The notes beneath the pieces are model-generated. The model did not search any database. It saw nothing but the letters and a program-made list of their open reading frames with translations, and was not told the DNA's origin. Below, one piece after another: positions 9,320-18,633 of a DNA stretch of 64,000 nt; the stretch's first letter is position 1, and the number at the start of each line of letters is the position of its first letter. A program made the position numbers and the translations under genes. Origin of the DNA: Vogesella indigofera (lineage in GTDB: Bacteria; Pseudomonadota; Gammaproteobacteria; Burkholderiales; Chromobacteriaceae); assembly GCF_003633895.1 (NCBI RefSeq), contig NZ_RBID01000013.1, positions 62,001-126,000 on the forward strand, given 5' to 3'.

Positions 9320-9631
9320 TTACTTGGAAATCGCATCGATGCGGATTTCGGTGTAGTTCTGACGATGACCCTGATGCTTCTGGTAGTGCTTACGACGACG
9401 CATCTTGAAGATGCGGATCTTGTCGCCACGACCATGAGCAACCACGGTTGCCTGGACAGTTGCGCCAGCTACCAGAGGCGCGCCTACGGAAACTTGCTCA
9501 CCGTCAGCAATCATCAGCACTTCTTCAAGTACGATCTGGCTGTCGACGTCTGCAGGTATCTGTTCTACTTTAAGTTTTTCGCCAACGGAAACTTTGTACT
9601 GTTTACCGCCAGTTTTTACGACCGCATACAT
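9320..9631 (-). CDS. rplU: 50S ribosomal protein L21
   Basis: 103 aa starting [14 protein letters not shown], the L21 signature; the C-terminal basic part [16 protein letters not shown] is also typical. First gene of the rplU-rpmA pair. The promoter must lie in the 183-bp divergent region shared with ispB. Confidence 0.98.
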   Translation of the reverse strand: MYAVVKTGGKQYKVSVGEKLKVEQIPADVDSQIVLEEVLMIADGEQVSVGAPLVAGATVQATVVAHGRGDKIRIFKMRRRKHYQKHQGHRQNYTEIRIDAISK

Positions 9632-9814
9632 TCGTATAGCTCCTAATATTCTTTCTTGCGCGCAGTGTGCGCGAAGAACGCGAAAATATACGCAAGTGCC
9701 TGATAGATGTCAATATTTTTGTCGACACTGCGTGGCAAACGTGTTTGCCATGGCAACACAGCGGCCTTGTCTGCTAATATCGCGCGGTTTTCCCGACCAT
9801 TTGAACCGGTAGCA

Positions 9815-10786
9815 ATGTCCTCCACTCCGCTGTTTCGCACGCTGACCGCCGACGATATGCAAGCTGTCGACCAGGTCATCCGCACGCGCCTGCATTCCGA
9901 CGTCGTCCTGATCCGCCAGGTAGCGGAATACATCATTTCTGCCGGTGGCAAGCGTCTGCGCCCGGTGCTGACGCTGCTGGCCGGCCGTGCCATGGGTTAC
10001 GGCGAGCCGTATCTGCACGAGCTGGCGGCGATGGTGGAGTTCATCCACACCGCGACCCTGCTGCACGACGACGTGGTCGACGAATCCGACATGCGCCGCG
10101 GCCGCCAGACCGCCAACGCGATGTTCGGCAATGCCGCCAGCGTGCTGGTCGGTGATTTCCTGTACACCCGCGCCTTCCAGATGATGGTCGCCAGCAACAA
10201 TATGCGCATCCTGGAAGTGATGGCCGGCGCCACCAACATCATCGCCGAGGGCGAGGTGCTGCAACTGCTGAACATCGGCGACACCAGCCTCACCGAAGAA
10301 CAGTATCTGTTGGTGATCCAGTACAAGACCGCCAAGCTGTTCGAGGCCGCCACCCGCGTCGGCGCCATCATGGCCGGCGCCAGCGCCGAGCAGGAACAGG
10401 CACTGGCCGACTACGGCATGCACCTGGGTACCGCGTTCCAGATCATCGACGACGTGCTGGACTACAGCGGCGACGCCGGCACCATCGGCAAGAGCGTCGG
10501 CGACGACCTGGCCGAGGGCAAGGTCACCCTGCCATTGATCTACACCATGCGCCAGGGCAGCGAACAGGCCGCCACCACCGTGCGCGAGGCACTGGAAGCC
10601 GCCAGCCGCGAGCGTTTCAGCGAAGTGATGGCTGCGGTACAATCCTGCGGCGCGCTGGACTATGCGCGCGGCGAGGCGGAAAAAGCCGCCGAACGCGCCA
10701 TCGCGGTGCTGGCCCCGCTGCCGGACAGCGACTACAAGACCGCGCTGGCCGAGCTGGCGCGACTGTCGGTACGCCGCGACGCCTGA
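9815..10786 (+). CDS. ispB: Octaprenyl diphosphate synthase
   Basis: 323-aa trans-isoprenyl diphosphate synthase that makes the side chain of ubiquinone. Both aspartate-rich motifs are present: DDVVDESDMRRG and DDVLDYSGD, with GGKRLRP near the start. The frame is open for 36 further codons upstream, but the ATG before SSTPLFRTLTADD gives the normal length. It is divergent from rplU, the usual arrangement in proteobacteria. Confidence 0.95.
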   Translation: MSSTPLFRTLTADDMQAVDQVIRTRLHSDVVLIRQVAEYIISAGGKRLRPVLTLLAGRAMGYGEPYLHELAAMVEFIHTATLLHDDVVDESDMRRGRQTANAMFGNAASVLVGDFLYTRAFQMMVASNNMRILEVMAGATNIIAEGEVLQLLNIGDTSLTEEQYLLVIQYKTAKLFEAATRVGAIMAGASAEQEQALADYGMHLGTAFQIIDDVLDYSGDAGTIGKSVGDDLAEGKVTLPLIYTMRQGSEQAATTVREALEAASRERFSEVMAAVQSCGALDYARGEAEKAAERAIAVLAPLPDSDYKTALAELARLSVRRDA

Positions 10787-10803
10787 CCCCCGTTTCATTG
10801 GCT

Positions 10804-10878
10804 GTCTCCGTAGTTAAATGGATATAACAGCCCCCTCCTAAGGGGCAGTTACAGGTTCGATTCCTGTCGGGGATACCA
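10804..10878 (+). tRNA. tRNA-Arg (anticodon CCT)
   Basis: 75 nt including an encoded CCA. The acceptor arm GTCTCCG pairs with CGGGGAT using G-T wobbles; the anticodon loop CTCCTAA sits on a CCCC/GGGG stem; the T arm reads ACAGGTTCGATTCCTGT. It lies 17 bp after ispB. Confidence 0.95.
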
Positions 10879-10889
10879 TCATCACCACC

Positions 10890-10917
10890 AACGCTACCGC
10901 CACCGGTAGCGTTTTGC
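10890..10917 (+). terminator. Terminator after tRNA-Arg
   Basis: AACGCTACC (10890-10898) pairs with GGTAGCGTT (10905-10913), followed by TTGCTT. It starts 12 bp after the tRNA. Confidence 0.8.
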
Positions 10918-10936
10918 TTATTACGGAAGCTTTCCC

Positions 10937-11062
10937 ATGAACCTGCTGCAACGCCTTGGCCTGCTGATCATCCTCGGCATCATCCTGGCCACCGCCATCA
11001 ACCACTTCACCCGCCCGCAGGCGCCAAGCGACGCCGGCCACAGCGCCAGCCAGCCGCAGTAA
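10937..11062 (+). CDS. 41-aa putative membrane miniprotein
   Basis: A short frame starting MNLLQRLGLL with one strong hydrophobic helix (LGLLIILGIILATAIN) and a polar proline-rich tail ending SASQPQ. It lies between the tRNA-Arg terminator and the DUF3025 gene, whose start is only 7 bp downstream. No family is recognised. The helix-plus-tail layout and tight spacing support a real gene, but the length leaves room for chance. Confidence 0.5.
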   Translation: MNLLQRLGLLIILGIILATAINHFTRPQAPSDAGHSASQPQ

Positions 11063-11069
11063 GCCGGCG

Positions 11070-11930
11070 ATGCAGGCCCGCACCACCCTCGCCCATCTGC
11101 CGACCACGTTCGGCCCCTGGCCCGGGCATCCGCTGTACGACAGCATCGCGCGCTGGCGCGACGCCGCCGCGTGCCAGGCTTGGCCGCAACAGGCCGACTT
11201 CGACCGCCTGATCGAACACGCGCGCGCCTGCGGCCAACCTTTGCCGCCGCGGCAGCGCTTCCTGCGCGACGCCGACCCCGAGCTGTACTACGAGATGCAC
11301 ATCGGCAGCACCGGCGAGGTGCCGACGCGCGGCGACAACTGGCACGACTGGTTCAATGCGCTGTGCTGGCTGAGCTGGCCGCGCAGCAAGCTGGCGATGA
11401 ATGCAAGACAGGTGGCGGCCATCAACGGCGACGAGTTCCGCCGAGGCCCGCGCCGCGATGCCGGCACGCTACTGGACGAAAGCGGCGTCATCGTGCCGTA
11501 TTGCGATGCCGCGCTGGCGCAGGCGCTGCACGACATGCAGTGGCGCACGCTGTTTGTCGAACAGCGCGCGGCGTGGGGCACGCGCATCGGCGCCCACGTC
11601 ATCGGCCACGCGCTGCTGGAACAGGGGCTGGCGATGCACATCGGCTGGTGCGGCAAGGCGCTGCTGCTGCCGGTGGAGGAAGGATTTTTCCGGCTGGATG
11701 GCGCGGAACAGGTGGACACGCTGGATAAAATGCTGGCGGCACGGCTGGCGGGCGACGACGACTTTGCCGCCAGCCCGCGCGAACTGCTGCCGCTGCCGCT
11801 GCTGGGCATCCCCGGCTGGTGGGACGCCAACCACGACGCGGCGTTCTACGACAATACGGCTTATTTCCGCCCGACGCGGCGCGCGAAATCGGCCACCGAG
11901 ATCGCTTCCAGCTCGCCCATCATCGGCTGA
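11070..11930 (+). CDS. DUF3025 family protein
   Basis: 286 aa. Conserved features of the family are present: a DxxNWHDWFNALCWLSWPRSKLAMN block near residue 90 and GHALLEQG, WWDAN and DNTAYFRP near the end. The function of DUF3025 proteins is unknown; they occur mostly in beta- and gammaproteobacteria. The last 70 bp overlap the 3' end of the convergent YihY gene, so both stop codons lie inside the other gene. Confidence 0.8.
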   Translation: MQARTTLAHLPTTFGPWPGHPLYDSIARWRDAAACQAWPQQADFDRLIEHARACGQPLPPRQRFLRDADPELYYEMHIGSTGEVPTRGDNWHDWFNALCWLSWPRSKLAMNARQVAAINGDEFRRGPRRDAGTLLDESGVIVPYCDAALAQALHDMQWRTLFVEQRAAWGTRIGAHVIGHALLEQGLAMHIGWCGKALLLPVEEGFFRLDGAEQVDTLDKMLAARLAGDDDFAASPRELLPLPLLGIPGWWDANHDAAFYDNTAYFRPTRRAKSATEIASSSPIIG

Positions 11931-13075
11931 AACACCTCGGCCAGCGCGGCGGCGATGTCGTCGTCGCACTCGCGCAGTTCCGGACGGTAGACAAACAGGC
12001 GGAAGAGGTCGGCCAGCGCGATCGCCTCCGCGCGCCGGGTCAGCACCCAGGTCTCGCGCTGGCCGCACTGCACGTAGCCGGCGGCGGCGAGGCGGTCCAG
12101 CACGTGGCCCAGCTCGTCGTAGCCGACCAGCACCTGCTGCCGCAGCGCTTCCGGCCGCAGTGCGCGGCCTTCGCCCTGCGCCTGGTCCAGCAGCACCAGC
12201 AGCTCCACCGCATCGAGGAAACGGCGCCGCGACTCGTTGCGCCGTTGCCAGGCGCGCCCCTCCCAGTACGACAGCGACGCGGTCAGCACCGCGCCGGTCA
12301 GCACCACCAGCCACAGGCAGAACAGCCACAACAGCAGCACCGGCAGGCTGGCGAAGGCGCCGTACACCAGCTGGTAGCTGGCGATCTCGCCGATGTAGAA
12401 GCCGAAGATCAGCTTGGTCACCTCCAGCATCAGCGCGGTGCACAGCGCGCCGAGCAGCGCGTGGCGACGCGGCACGTAGCGGTAGGGCACGATGCGGAAC
12501 AGCAGCGCCAGCATCAGCGTCGCCAGCAGCAGGCCGCCGCCGAACTGCAGCGCCTCGTCCAGCAGCGTGGAGTAGCGCTCGATATGGGTGTACTTGAACA
12601 GCACGCGCCAGCCGAGCAGGCCGCCGCCCAGCGCCAGCGGCCCCAGCGTCAGCACCGTCCAGTACACCATGCTCTGCTGCAGCCACGGCCGCGCGCGGCG
12701 CACCCCCCAGATGCTGTTGAAGGTGCGCTCCACCGTCGCCATCAGCATCAGCGAGGTGGCGCCCAGCATCACGATGCCGGCGGCGGTGAGCTTTTCGGCG
12801 TTGTCGGCGAACTGGCGCATGTAGACGGTAATCACCTTGCCGGCGAATTCCGGCACCAGCGTCGACAGCAGCATCACCTTGAAGCGGGTGCTGTAATCGC
12901 CGAATACCGGGAATGCCGACATCACCGTCAGCGCGATGGTCAGCAGCGGCACCAGCGCCAGCAGGGTGGTAAAGGTCAGGCTGCCGGCCACTTGCAGCAC
13001 GCGCTGCTGCGCCAGCCGCGCGGCGACAAAACGGGCAAAACCGGTCAGGGGCAGGGAGGTAAACGACACGATCAT
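11861..13075 (-). CDS. YihY/BrkB-family membrane protein
   Basis: 404 aa. The first 290 residues carry about six membrane segments with the family pattern: AGSLTFTTLLALVPLLTIALTVMSAFP, then GATSLMLMATVERTFNSIWGV and a YWTVLTLGPLALGGGLL segment. The last 110 residues are a soluble, winged-helix-like domain (LLDQAQGEGRALRPEALRQQVLVGYDELGHVLDRLAAAGYV) seen in betaproteobacterial members. The family was once called ribonuclease BN; that role has been withdrawn and the function is not settled. The ATG before IVSFTSLPL is preferred over an upstream TTG at 13102. Convergent overlap of 70 bp with the DUF3025 gene. Confidence 0.88.
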   Translation of the reverse strand: MIVSFTSLPLTGFARFVAARLAQQRVLQVAGSLTFTTLLALVPLLTIALTVMSAFPVFGDYSTRFKVMLLSTLVPEFAGKVITVYMRQFADNAEKLTAAGIVMLGATSLMLMATVERTFNSIWGVRRARPWLQQSMVYWTVLTLGPLALGGGLLGWRVLFKYTHIERYSTLLDEALQFGGGLLLATLMLALLFRIVPYRYVPRRHALLGALCTALMLEVTKLIFGFYIGEIASYQLVYGAFASLPVLLLWLFCLWLVVLTGAVLTASLSYWEGRAWQRRNESRRRFLDAVELLVLLDQAQGEGRALRPEALRQQVLVGYDELGHVLDRLAAAGYVQCGQRETWVLTRRAEAIALADLFRLFVYRPELRECDDDIAAALAEVFQPMMGELEAISVADFARRVGRK

Positions 13076-13116
13076 CCGATCAAACACGCTAGAATCCAGC
13101 AATTCGCCAATGTTAA

Positions 13117-13725
<609 letters not shown>

Positions 13726-13730
13726 TCGCG

Positions 13731-13769
13731 GCGCAAGGTTGGCCGCAAGCGTTGCGGCCAACCTTGCGC
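13731..13769. terminator. Perfect 18-bp stem made of two dispersed words, after wrbA
   Basis: gcgcaaggttggccgcaa (13731-13748), a 3-nt loop, then its exact complement (13752-13769). It begins 5 bp after the wrbA stop codon. There is no clear T-tract, so it may end transcription by structure alone or protect the 3' end. Confidence 0.7.
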
Positions 13770-14019
13770 TGCCCGCCGCATTGCTCCACGCCTTATTTCT
13801 CCGCGCCTCACCTCGCCAGCCGCCCCCCTCCACCCCATATTTCCCGCCAAGCCGCGCCGGCAACGGAACCGCGCCCCCGGCCGCCGGTCAAATCGACGCG
13901 CAACGGCTGGACAAGCCCACCGTCCGCGCCCACAACAAATGGCCGCGCCCCGCCCGCCGCATGGCGTTCGGGGTCAACGCGTGCCTTATATTTTCTACAC
14001 ACAAGGAGTCATCAACACC

Positions 14020-14991
14020 ATGGAACAGGCCCTCCCCTCGATCGGATCGCCTTTCTTTTACGCTGTCTTTTTCGTGGCCGTACTGCTCATGATCGCCGTC
14101 GACATGCTGGCACTGAAGCAGAGCGGCTCCCACAAGGTGTCGATCAAGGAAGCCGGCATCTGGTCGGCGATCTGGGTCGGCGTCGCCTGCAGCTTCGGCG
14201 GCTGGCTGTGGTGGTATCTGGCCAATGATCCGGCCTACGGCCCCGCCGTCGCCAACCAGAAAACACTGGAATACTTCACCGGCTACGTGATCGAAAAATC
14301 GCTGGCCGTCGACAACATCTTCGTGTTCCTGCTGATCTTCGGCTTCTTCAAGGTGCCGGTGGAGTACCAGCGCCGCGTGCTGCTGTACGGCGTGTTCGGC
14401 GCCATCGTACTGCGCACGGTGATGGTGTTCCTGGGCGCGGCGCTGGTAAAGGAATTCAGCTGGATCCTGTACGTGTTCGGCGCCTTCCTGCTGTTTACCG
14501 GCCTGAAAATGATGCTGCCGGAAAAAGAGGAAAAGGAAGACCTGACCAATAACGCGCTGCTGCGCTTCCTGCGCCGCCACATGCGCATTACCGACGACTA
14601 CCACGGCGAAGCCTTCTTCGTGATGAAGAACGGCCTGCGCTACGCCACGCCGATGTTCCTGGTGCTGATGATGGTGGAGCTGTCCGACGTGGTGTTCGCG
14701 GTGGACAGCATCCCGGCCATCTTCGCGGTGACCATGGATCCGTTCATCGTGCTGACGTCCAACATCTTCGCCATCCTCGGCCTGCGCGCGATGTTCTTCC
14801 TGCTGGCGGATGTGGCGGACCGCTTCCACCTGCTGCGTTACGGTCTCGCCATCGTGCTCAGCTTCATCGGCGTCAAGCTGCTGATGCTGGAGTTCCTGCA
14901 CATCCCGGTGGCGGTGTCGCTGGGCGTGGTGTTCGTGGTCATCATCGGCTCGGTGATCGCCTCGCTGCTGTTCCCGAAAAAAGCCGCCTGA
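14020..14991 (+). CDS. TerC-family integral membrane protein
   Basis: 323 aa with eight or so membrane segments. TerC hallmarks: EKSLAVDNIFVFLLIF, the GALVKEFSWILYVFGAFLLFTGLKM segment and VELSDVVFAVDSIPAIFAVTMDPFIVLTSNIFAILGLRA. These acidic membrane residues are implicated in metal transport; family members (Alx, MeeF/MeeY) export Mn or supply metal to secreted proteins. The start has AAGGAG 11 bp ahead. I looked for a yybP-ykoY Mn riboswitch in the 250-bp leader and did not see one. Confidence 0.92.
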   Translation: MEQALPSIGSPFFYAVFFVAVLLMIAVDMLALKQSGSHKVSIKEAGIWSAIWVGVACSFGGWLWWYLANDPAYGPAVANQKTLEYFTGYVIEKSLAVDNIFVFLLIFGFFKVPVEYQRRVLLYGVFGAIVLRTVMVFLGAALVKEFSWILYVFGAFLLFTGLKMMLPEKEEKEDLTNNALLRFLRRHMRITDDYHGEAFFVMKNGLRYATPMFLVLMMVELSDVVFAVDSIPAIFAVTMDPFIVLTSNIFAILGLRAMFFLLADVADRFHLLRYGLAIVLSFIGVKLLMLEFLHIPVAVSLGVVFVVIIGSVIASLLFPKKAA

Positions 14992-15000
14992 CCCGGCTGT

Positions 15001-15045
15001 GCCTGCGGCCAACCTTGGCGTCACAAGGTTGGCCGCAGGCTTTTT
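15001..15045 (+). terminator. Terminator of terC built from a pair of dispersed words
   Basis: gcctgcggccaacctt (15001-15016), 8-nt loop, and the exact complement (15025-15040), followed at once by TTTTTC. It starts 9 bp past the terC stop codon. This is a textbook intrinsic terminator whose stem is two opposed copies of the AAGGTTGGCCGCA word. Confidence 0.92.
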
Positions 15046-15213
15046 CACCCTTCCCCGCCGCCACGACCGCCACTCCCCACTCGCGGCAGGCCGGCTCTCG
15101 CGTATGATTTGGCGTGGCACAGCGAACATTTTTCGCAAAAATGATGCCGACATCCTACAAAGGATGTGAACACCGCCCGAACCCGTGACCCCTTGCCCGC
15201 GCCAGAGCCAGAC

Positions 15214-17109
15214 ATGCACAAGCCCCGATTGCCCGCCAACGAGCACGACCGCCTGGCCGCCCTGCAGCGCCTGGGCGTGCTGGATACGCCGCCCGCCGCC
15301 GAGCTGGACCGCCTCACCCGGCTGGCGCAGCGCGTGTTCAAGGTCAAGACCGTGCTGGTGACGCTGGTCGACGCCAAGCGGCAGTGGTTCAAGTCGCGCG
15401 TCGGGCTGGACGTCAGCGAGACGGCGCGCGACATCTCCTTCTGCGGCCACGCCATCCTGCAGCCACAGGCGCTGCTGGTCGCCGATGCGCGGCAGGATCC
15501 GCGCTTTGCCGACAACCCGCTGGTAACGGCGGCACCGCACATCGTGTTCTACGCCGGGCAGCCGATCTTCTCCCACGCGGGCCACGCGCTGGGCACGCTG
15601 TGCCTGATCGACGACCAGCCACGGCAGCTCGACGACGGTGAACTGCAGACGCTGCAGGACCTGGCGCGCATGGTGGAGCAGTATTTGTGGGGGCTGGAAG
15701 CGGCGCACGACTTGCAGCAGCTGCAGGCCGAACTGGAGCAGCGCGTGCAGCAGCGCACACAGGAGCTGGAGACCACGCTGGCGCGGCTGCACCAGGAAAT
15801 CGCGCAGCGCAACGCCTACGAAAGCGCGCTGCTGGCGGAGAAGGAACACTTCCACGCCACGCTGGAAAACACCACCGACGCCTTCATCGAGATCGACGAG
15901 CAGGGGCTGGTGGTCGGCTGGAACCGCGCCGCGGAAACCACCTTCGGCTGGACGCGGGAGGAGGCCGGCGGCCAGCTGCTGGCCGAGCTGATCATCCCGC
16001 CGCCGCTGCGTGCCGCCCACCACGCCGGCCTGTGCCGCTTCGTGCGCACCGGCCAGCCGCGGATGCTGGGACAGCGCGTCGAGGTCAGCGCCTGCCGCAA
16101 GGACGGCAGCACCTTCCCGATCGAGCTGACGCTGAGCGCGATCCACAGCCAGGGGCGGATGCTGATCAACGCCTTCCTGCACGACATCTCGCAGCGCAAG
16201 GCCGACGAGGCCGAGATCCTCGACAGCCGCGCCCGCATCAAGATGATCACCGACAATGTGCCGGCCATCATCGCCTATATCGATACCGGGCTGCACTACC
16301 GCTTCGTCAACCTCGGCTACGAGAAATGGTTCGGCTGGAAGGCGGAAACCATCACCGGCAGCAAGGTTGCCGACGTGCTCGACGCCGCGGTGTACGCGGT
16401 GGCCTGCCCGCATTTCGACAAGGTGCTGCGCGGCGAGCAGAGCGAATACGAAGTGCTGATGCCCAGCCTGCACGGCAAGATCTGGGTCCAGATCACCCTG
16501 ATCCCGCACTACAACCCGCAGCGGCAGCAGCAGGGGTTCTACGTGCTGGGCGTGGACATCACCGAACGCAAGCAGCTGCAGGACCAGCTGCAATTCGAGG
16601 CCTACCACGACTCGCTGACCGGATTGCCCAACCGCCGCGCGCTGATGCAAAGCCTGCGCGAGGCGATGGCCCGCAGCCGCCGCAGCGGCAACAGCATGGC
16701 GCTGCTGTTTCTCGACCTCGACGGCTTCAAGGCGCTCAACGACAGCCACGGCCACGACTTCGGCGACATGGCGCTGCAACGCTTCGCCCGCGAACTGCGC
16801 GGCGCGGTGCGCGAAACCGATAGCGCCGCCCGCCTGGCCGGCGACGAATTTACCGTGATCCTGGAAAACCTGGTGCAGCCGCAGCAGGACAGCGCGCTGG
16901 TGGCCGGCAAGCTGTTGCAGCAGATCGCCGCCATCCACAGCATCGCCGGCGTGGCGGTCACCCTGTCCAGCAGCATCGGCATCGCCCTCTACGACGGCCG
17001 CCACGACAGCAGCGCCAATACCCTGCTCAATGCCGCCGACAAGGCGATGTACCAGGCCAAGCGCGCCGGCAAGAACGGCTTTGCCTTTTACGGCGACACC
17101 ACGCCATGA
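15214..17109 (+). CDS. GAF-PAS-PAS diguanylate cyclase with AGDEF motif
   Basis: 631 aa, no membrane segment or signal. Order: GAF domain (about 1-160; typical RLAALQRLGVLDTPP start and DISFCGHAILQ), coiled coil (165-210), PAS (about 220-335), PAS (about 345-465), GGDEF domain (470-631). The active-site motif is AGDEF at 542-546, not GGDEF; the inhibitory RxxD site (RETD) five residues earlier is intact. AGDEF versions are known that still make c-di-GMP, so activity is likely but not certain. A GTG at 15166 would add 16 residues, but its AAAGG is too close; the ATG starts at the normal GAF boundary. Confidence 0.88.
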   Translation: MHKPRLPANEHDRLAALQRLGVLDTPPAAELDRLTRLAQRVFKVKTVLVTLVDAKRQWFKSRVGLDVSETARDISFCGHAILQPQALLVADARQDPRFADNPLVTAAPHIVFYAGQPIFSHAGHALGTLCLIDDQPRQLDDGELQTLQDLARMVEQYLWGLEAAHDLQQLQAELEQRVQQRTQELETTLARLHQEIAQRNAYESALLAEKEHFHATLENTTDAFIEIDEQGLVVGWNRAAETTFGWTREEAGGQLLAELIIPPPLRAAHHAGLCRFVRTGQPRMLGQRVEVSACRKDGSTFPIELTLSAIHSQGRMLINAFLHDISQRKADEAEILDSRARIKMITDNVPAIIAYIDTGLHYRFVNLGYEKWFGWKAETITGSKVADVLDAAVYAVACPHFDKVLRGEQSEYEVLMPSLHGKIWVQITLIPHYNPQRQQQGFYVLGVDITERKQLQDQLQFEAYHDSLTGLPNRRALMQSLREAMARSRRSGNSMALLFLDLDGFKALNDSHGHDFGDMALQRFARELRGAVRETDSAARLAGDEFTVILENLVQPQQDSALVAGKLLQQIAAIHSIAGVAVTLSSSIGIALYDGRHDSSANTLLNAADKAMYQAKRAGKNGFAFYGDTTP

Positions 17110-17242
17110 CGCGGCGGGGCCAGTGGCGGTCGCCGGCGCTTCTGGCATAATCGCTGGCACCACCGCCTTGATCCGGCGTTGCCGCCACCGCAACCGGCAG
17201 CCCACCGCTGCCACCGGATCCAGCACCGCCGGAGCCGTTGTC

Positions 17243-18304
17243 ATGCTGCACTACCTGCCAGATTCACTCTACGTTCGCAATCGCCTGACCCAGAGCAGCG
17301 ATCTCGAAATCTGGCTCAGCGCCGGAGAAAAGCAGCGCCGCCAGGCGCGCGCGCGCAGCCATTTCCACGACCCGCAGCCGGTGTGCCCGCCACAGCACGA
17401 ACAGGACCCGTTCCTGGCGCTGCCGTGGGCCTATGCCCAGCTACAGTGGCTGACCACCCGCCTGCTCGACCACGACGACAGCGAACAGCAGCTGCGCGCG
17501 CTGGCCGGCAGCCTGCGCCGGCTGGCCAATCACGCCCCGGAGGCCACGCTGGCCGCCGGCCTGCTGCTGCCCTACGCCCACTACGCGCACGCCCATGCCG
17601 TACATGTCGCGCTGCTGGTGGCGCGGCTGACGCAGCGGCTGGCACAGCCGGAGGCCGAGTGCGAATCCCTGGTCTGCGCCGCGCTGACCATGAATATCGC
17701 GATGGTCAACCTGCAGCAGCAGCTCAGCCACCAGGCCGAGGCGCTGTCCTCGCTGCAGGCCAAGCAGCTGCACCTGCACCCGCTGGCCAGCTCCGCCATG
17801 CTGCGCGAGGTCGGCATCGATGACGAGATCTGGCATCTGGCGATTCTGGAACATCATGAACAGTGGAACGGCAAGGGCTATCCGTTCGGCCTCGGCCGCA
17901 GCAAGATCAGCCCCGGCGCCCACCTGCTGCATGTCGCCGATGTCGCCATGGCGCGGCTGCACCCCCGCCACTACCGCCGCCCGCAGCTGCCCAAGAGCGC
18001 GATGGTGCAGCTGTTCCAGCAACGCGACACGCTGGCCGACGCCAAGCTGGCCGATTGCCTGATCAAGGAGGTCGGTCTGTATCCGCCGGGCAGCTTCGTC
18101 AAGCTGGAGCAGGGCGACACCGCCATCGTGGTGCAGCATGGCGACGACATCACCACGCCGCTGACCGTCCGCTTCGGCCGTGACACCAATATCGTGCCGA
18201 CGGCAAGCCGTATTGCCAGCCCGGCACAAATGACGGTCGAAGCGCGCCACCTGCCGGCACTGGCCAGGCTCTGGCAGTGCCGGGTCGATAGCCCGGCGGG
18301 CTAG
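17243..18304 (+). CDS. HD-GYP-type protein with altered HD motif
   Basis: 353 aa, soluble. The C-terminal HD-GYP pattern is clear: HLHP near residue 177, EHHEQWNGKGYPFGL at 203-217 and HLLHVADVAMA at 228-238. The metal-binding HD dyad, normally in a HDIG sequence, is replaced by MNIA at 150-153. An N-terminal domain of about 100 residues (SLYVRNRLTQSSDLEIW) matches the DUF3391-like part of some HD-GYP proteins only weakly. Known HD-GYPs hydrolyse c-di-GMP; loss of the dyad suggests a non-catalytic or sensing role. It follows the AGDEF cyclase by 133 bp on the same strand, so they may form a pair. Confidence 0.8.
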   Translation: MLHYLPDSLYVRNRLTQSSDLEIWLSAGEKQRRQARARSHFHDPQPVCPPQHEQDPFLALPWAYAQLQWLTTRLLDHDDSEQQLRALAGSLRRLANHAPEATLAAGLLLPYAHYAHAHAVHVALLVARLTQRLAQPEAECESLVCAALTMNIAMVNLQQQLSHQAEALSSLQAKQLHLHPLASSAMLREVGIDDEIWHLAILEHHEQWNGKGYPFGLGRSKISPGAHLLHVADVAMARLHPRHYRRPQLPKSAMVQLFQQRDTLADAKLADCLIKEVGLYPPGSFVKLEQGDTAIVVQHGDDITTPLTVRFGRDTNIVPTASRIASPAQMTVEARHLPALARLWQCRVDSPAG

Positions 18305-18393
18305 ACGGCGACAGACAGGAAAAGAGGAGTAGTACGGAGGACAGCCGGGGCATGTTACTGAGCAAGCGCGCCACCGCAGGACGCGCAGAAAAA

Positions 18394-18420
18394 CAAAAAG
18401 CCCAGTCTGATGACTGGGCT
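18394..18420 (-). terminator. Terminator after tRNA-Lys
   Basis: AGCCCAGTC (18399-18407) pairs with GACTGGGCT (18412-18420); on the minus strand it runs into TTTTTGTTTTT. It lies 15 bp beyond the tRNA 3' end. Confidence 0.88.
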
Positions 18421-18435
18421 TGATGTCTGTATTCT

Positions 18436-18511
18436 TGGTGGGTCGTGCGGGATTCGAACCTGCGACAAACGGATTAAAAGTCCGCTGCTCTACCAACTGA
18501 GCTAACGACCC
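18436..18511 (-). tRNA. tRNA-Lys (anticodon TTT)
   Basis: 76 nt with encoded CCA. Acceptor GGGTCGT/ACGACCC, D arm TAGCTCAGTTGGTAGAGCA, anticodon loop CTTTTAA, T arm GCAGGTTCGAATCCCGC. All arms pair. Confidence 0.96.
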
Positions 18512-18633
18512 CCGAGAGAACGAAACTATACCGAAGCCGATTTTTCGCGTCAAGATTTTCTTGGCCGATAATTTGAAATTTGTGCTATCCGCCAATATTC
18601 CGTAGCAAAACACACGCAAAAACAATTTTTGCG

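Noticed and set aside
13770-14019. Possible Mn riboswitch (yybP-ykoY) ahead of terC
   Set aside because: I looked for the conserved loops and did not find them; the leader has only GC-rich sequence and a good ribosome site.
13888-17244. Open frame of 1118 codons on the minus strand
   Set aside because: Antisense to terC and the AGDEF cyclase gene; composition is that of a shadow frame and it has no domain.
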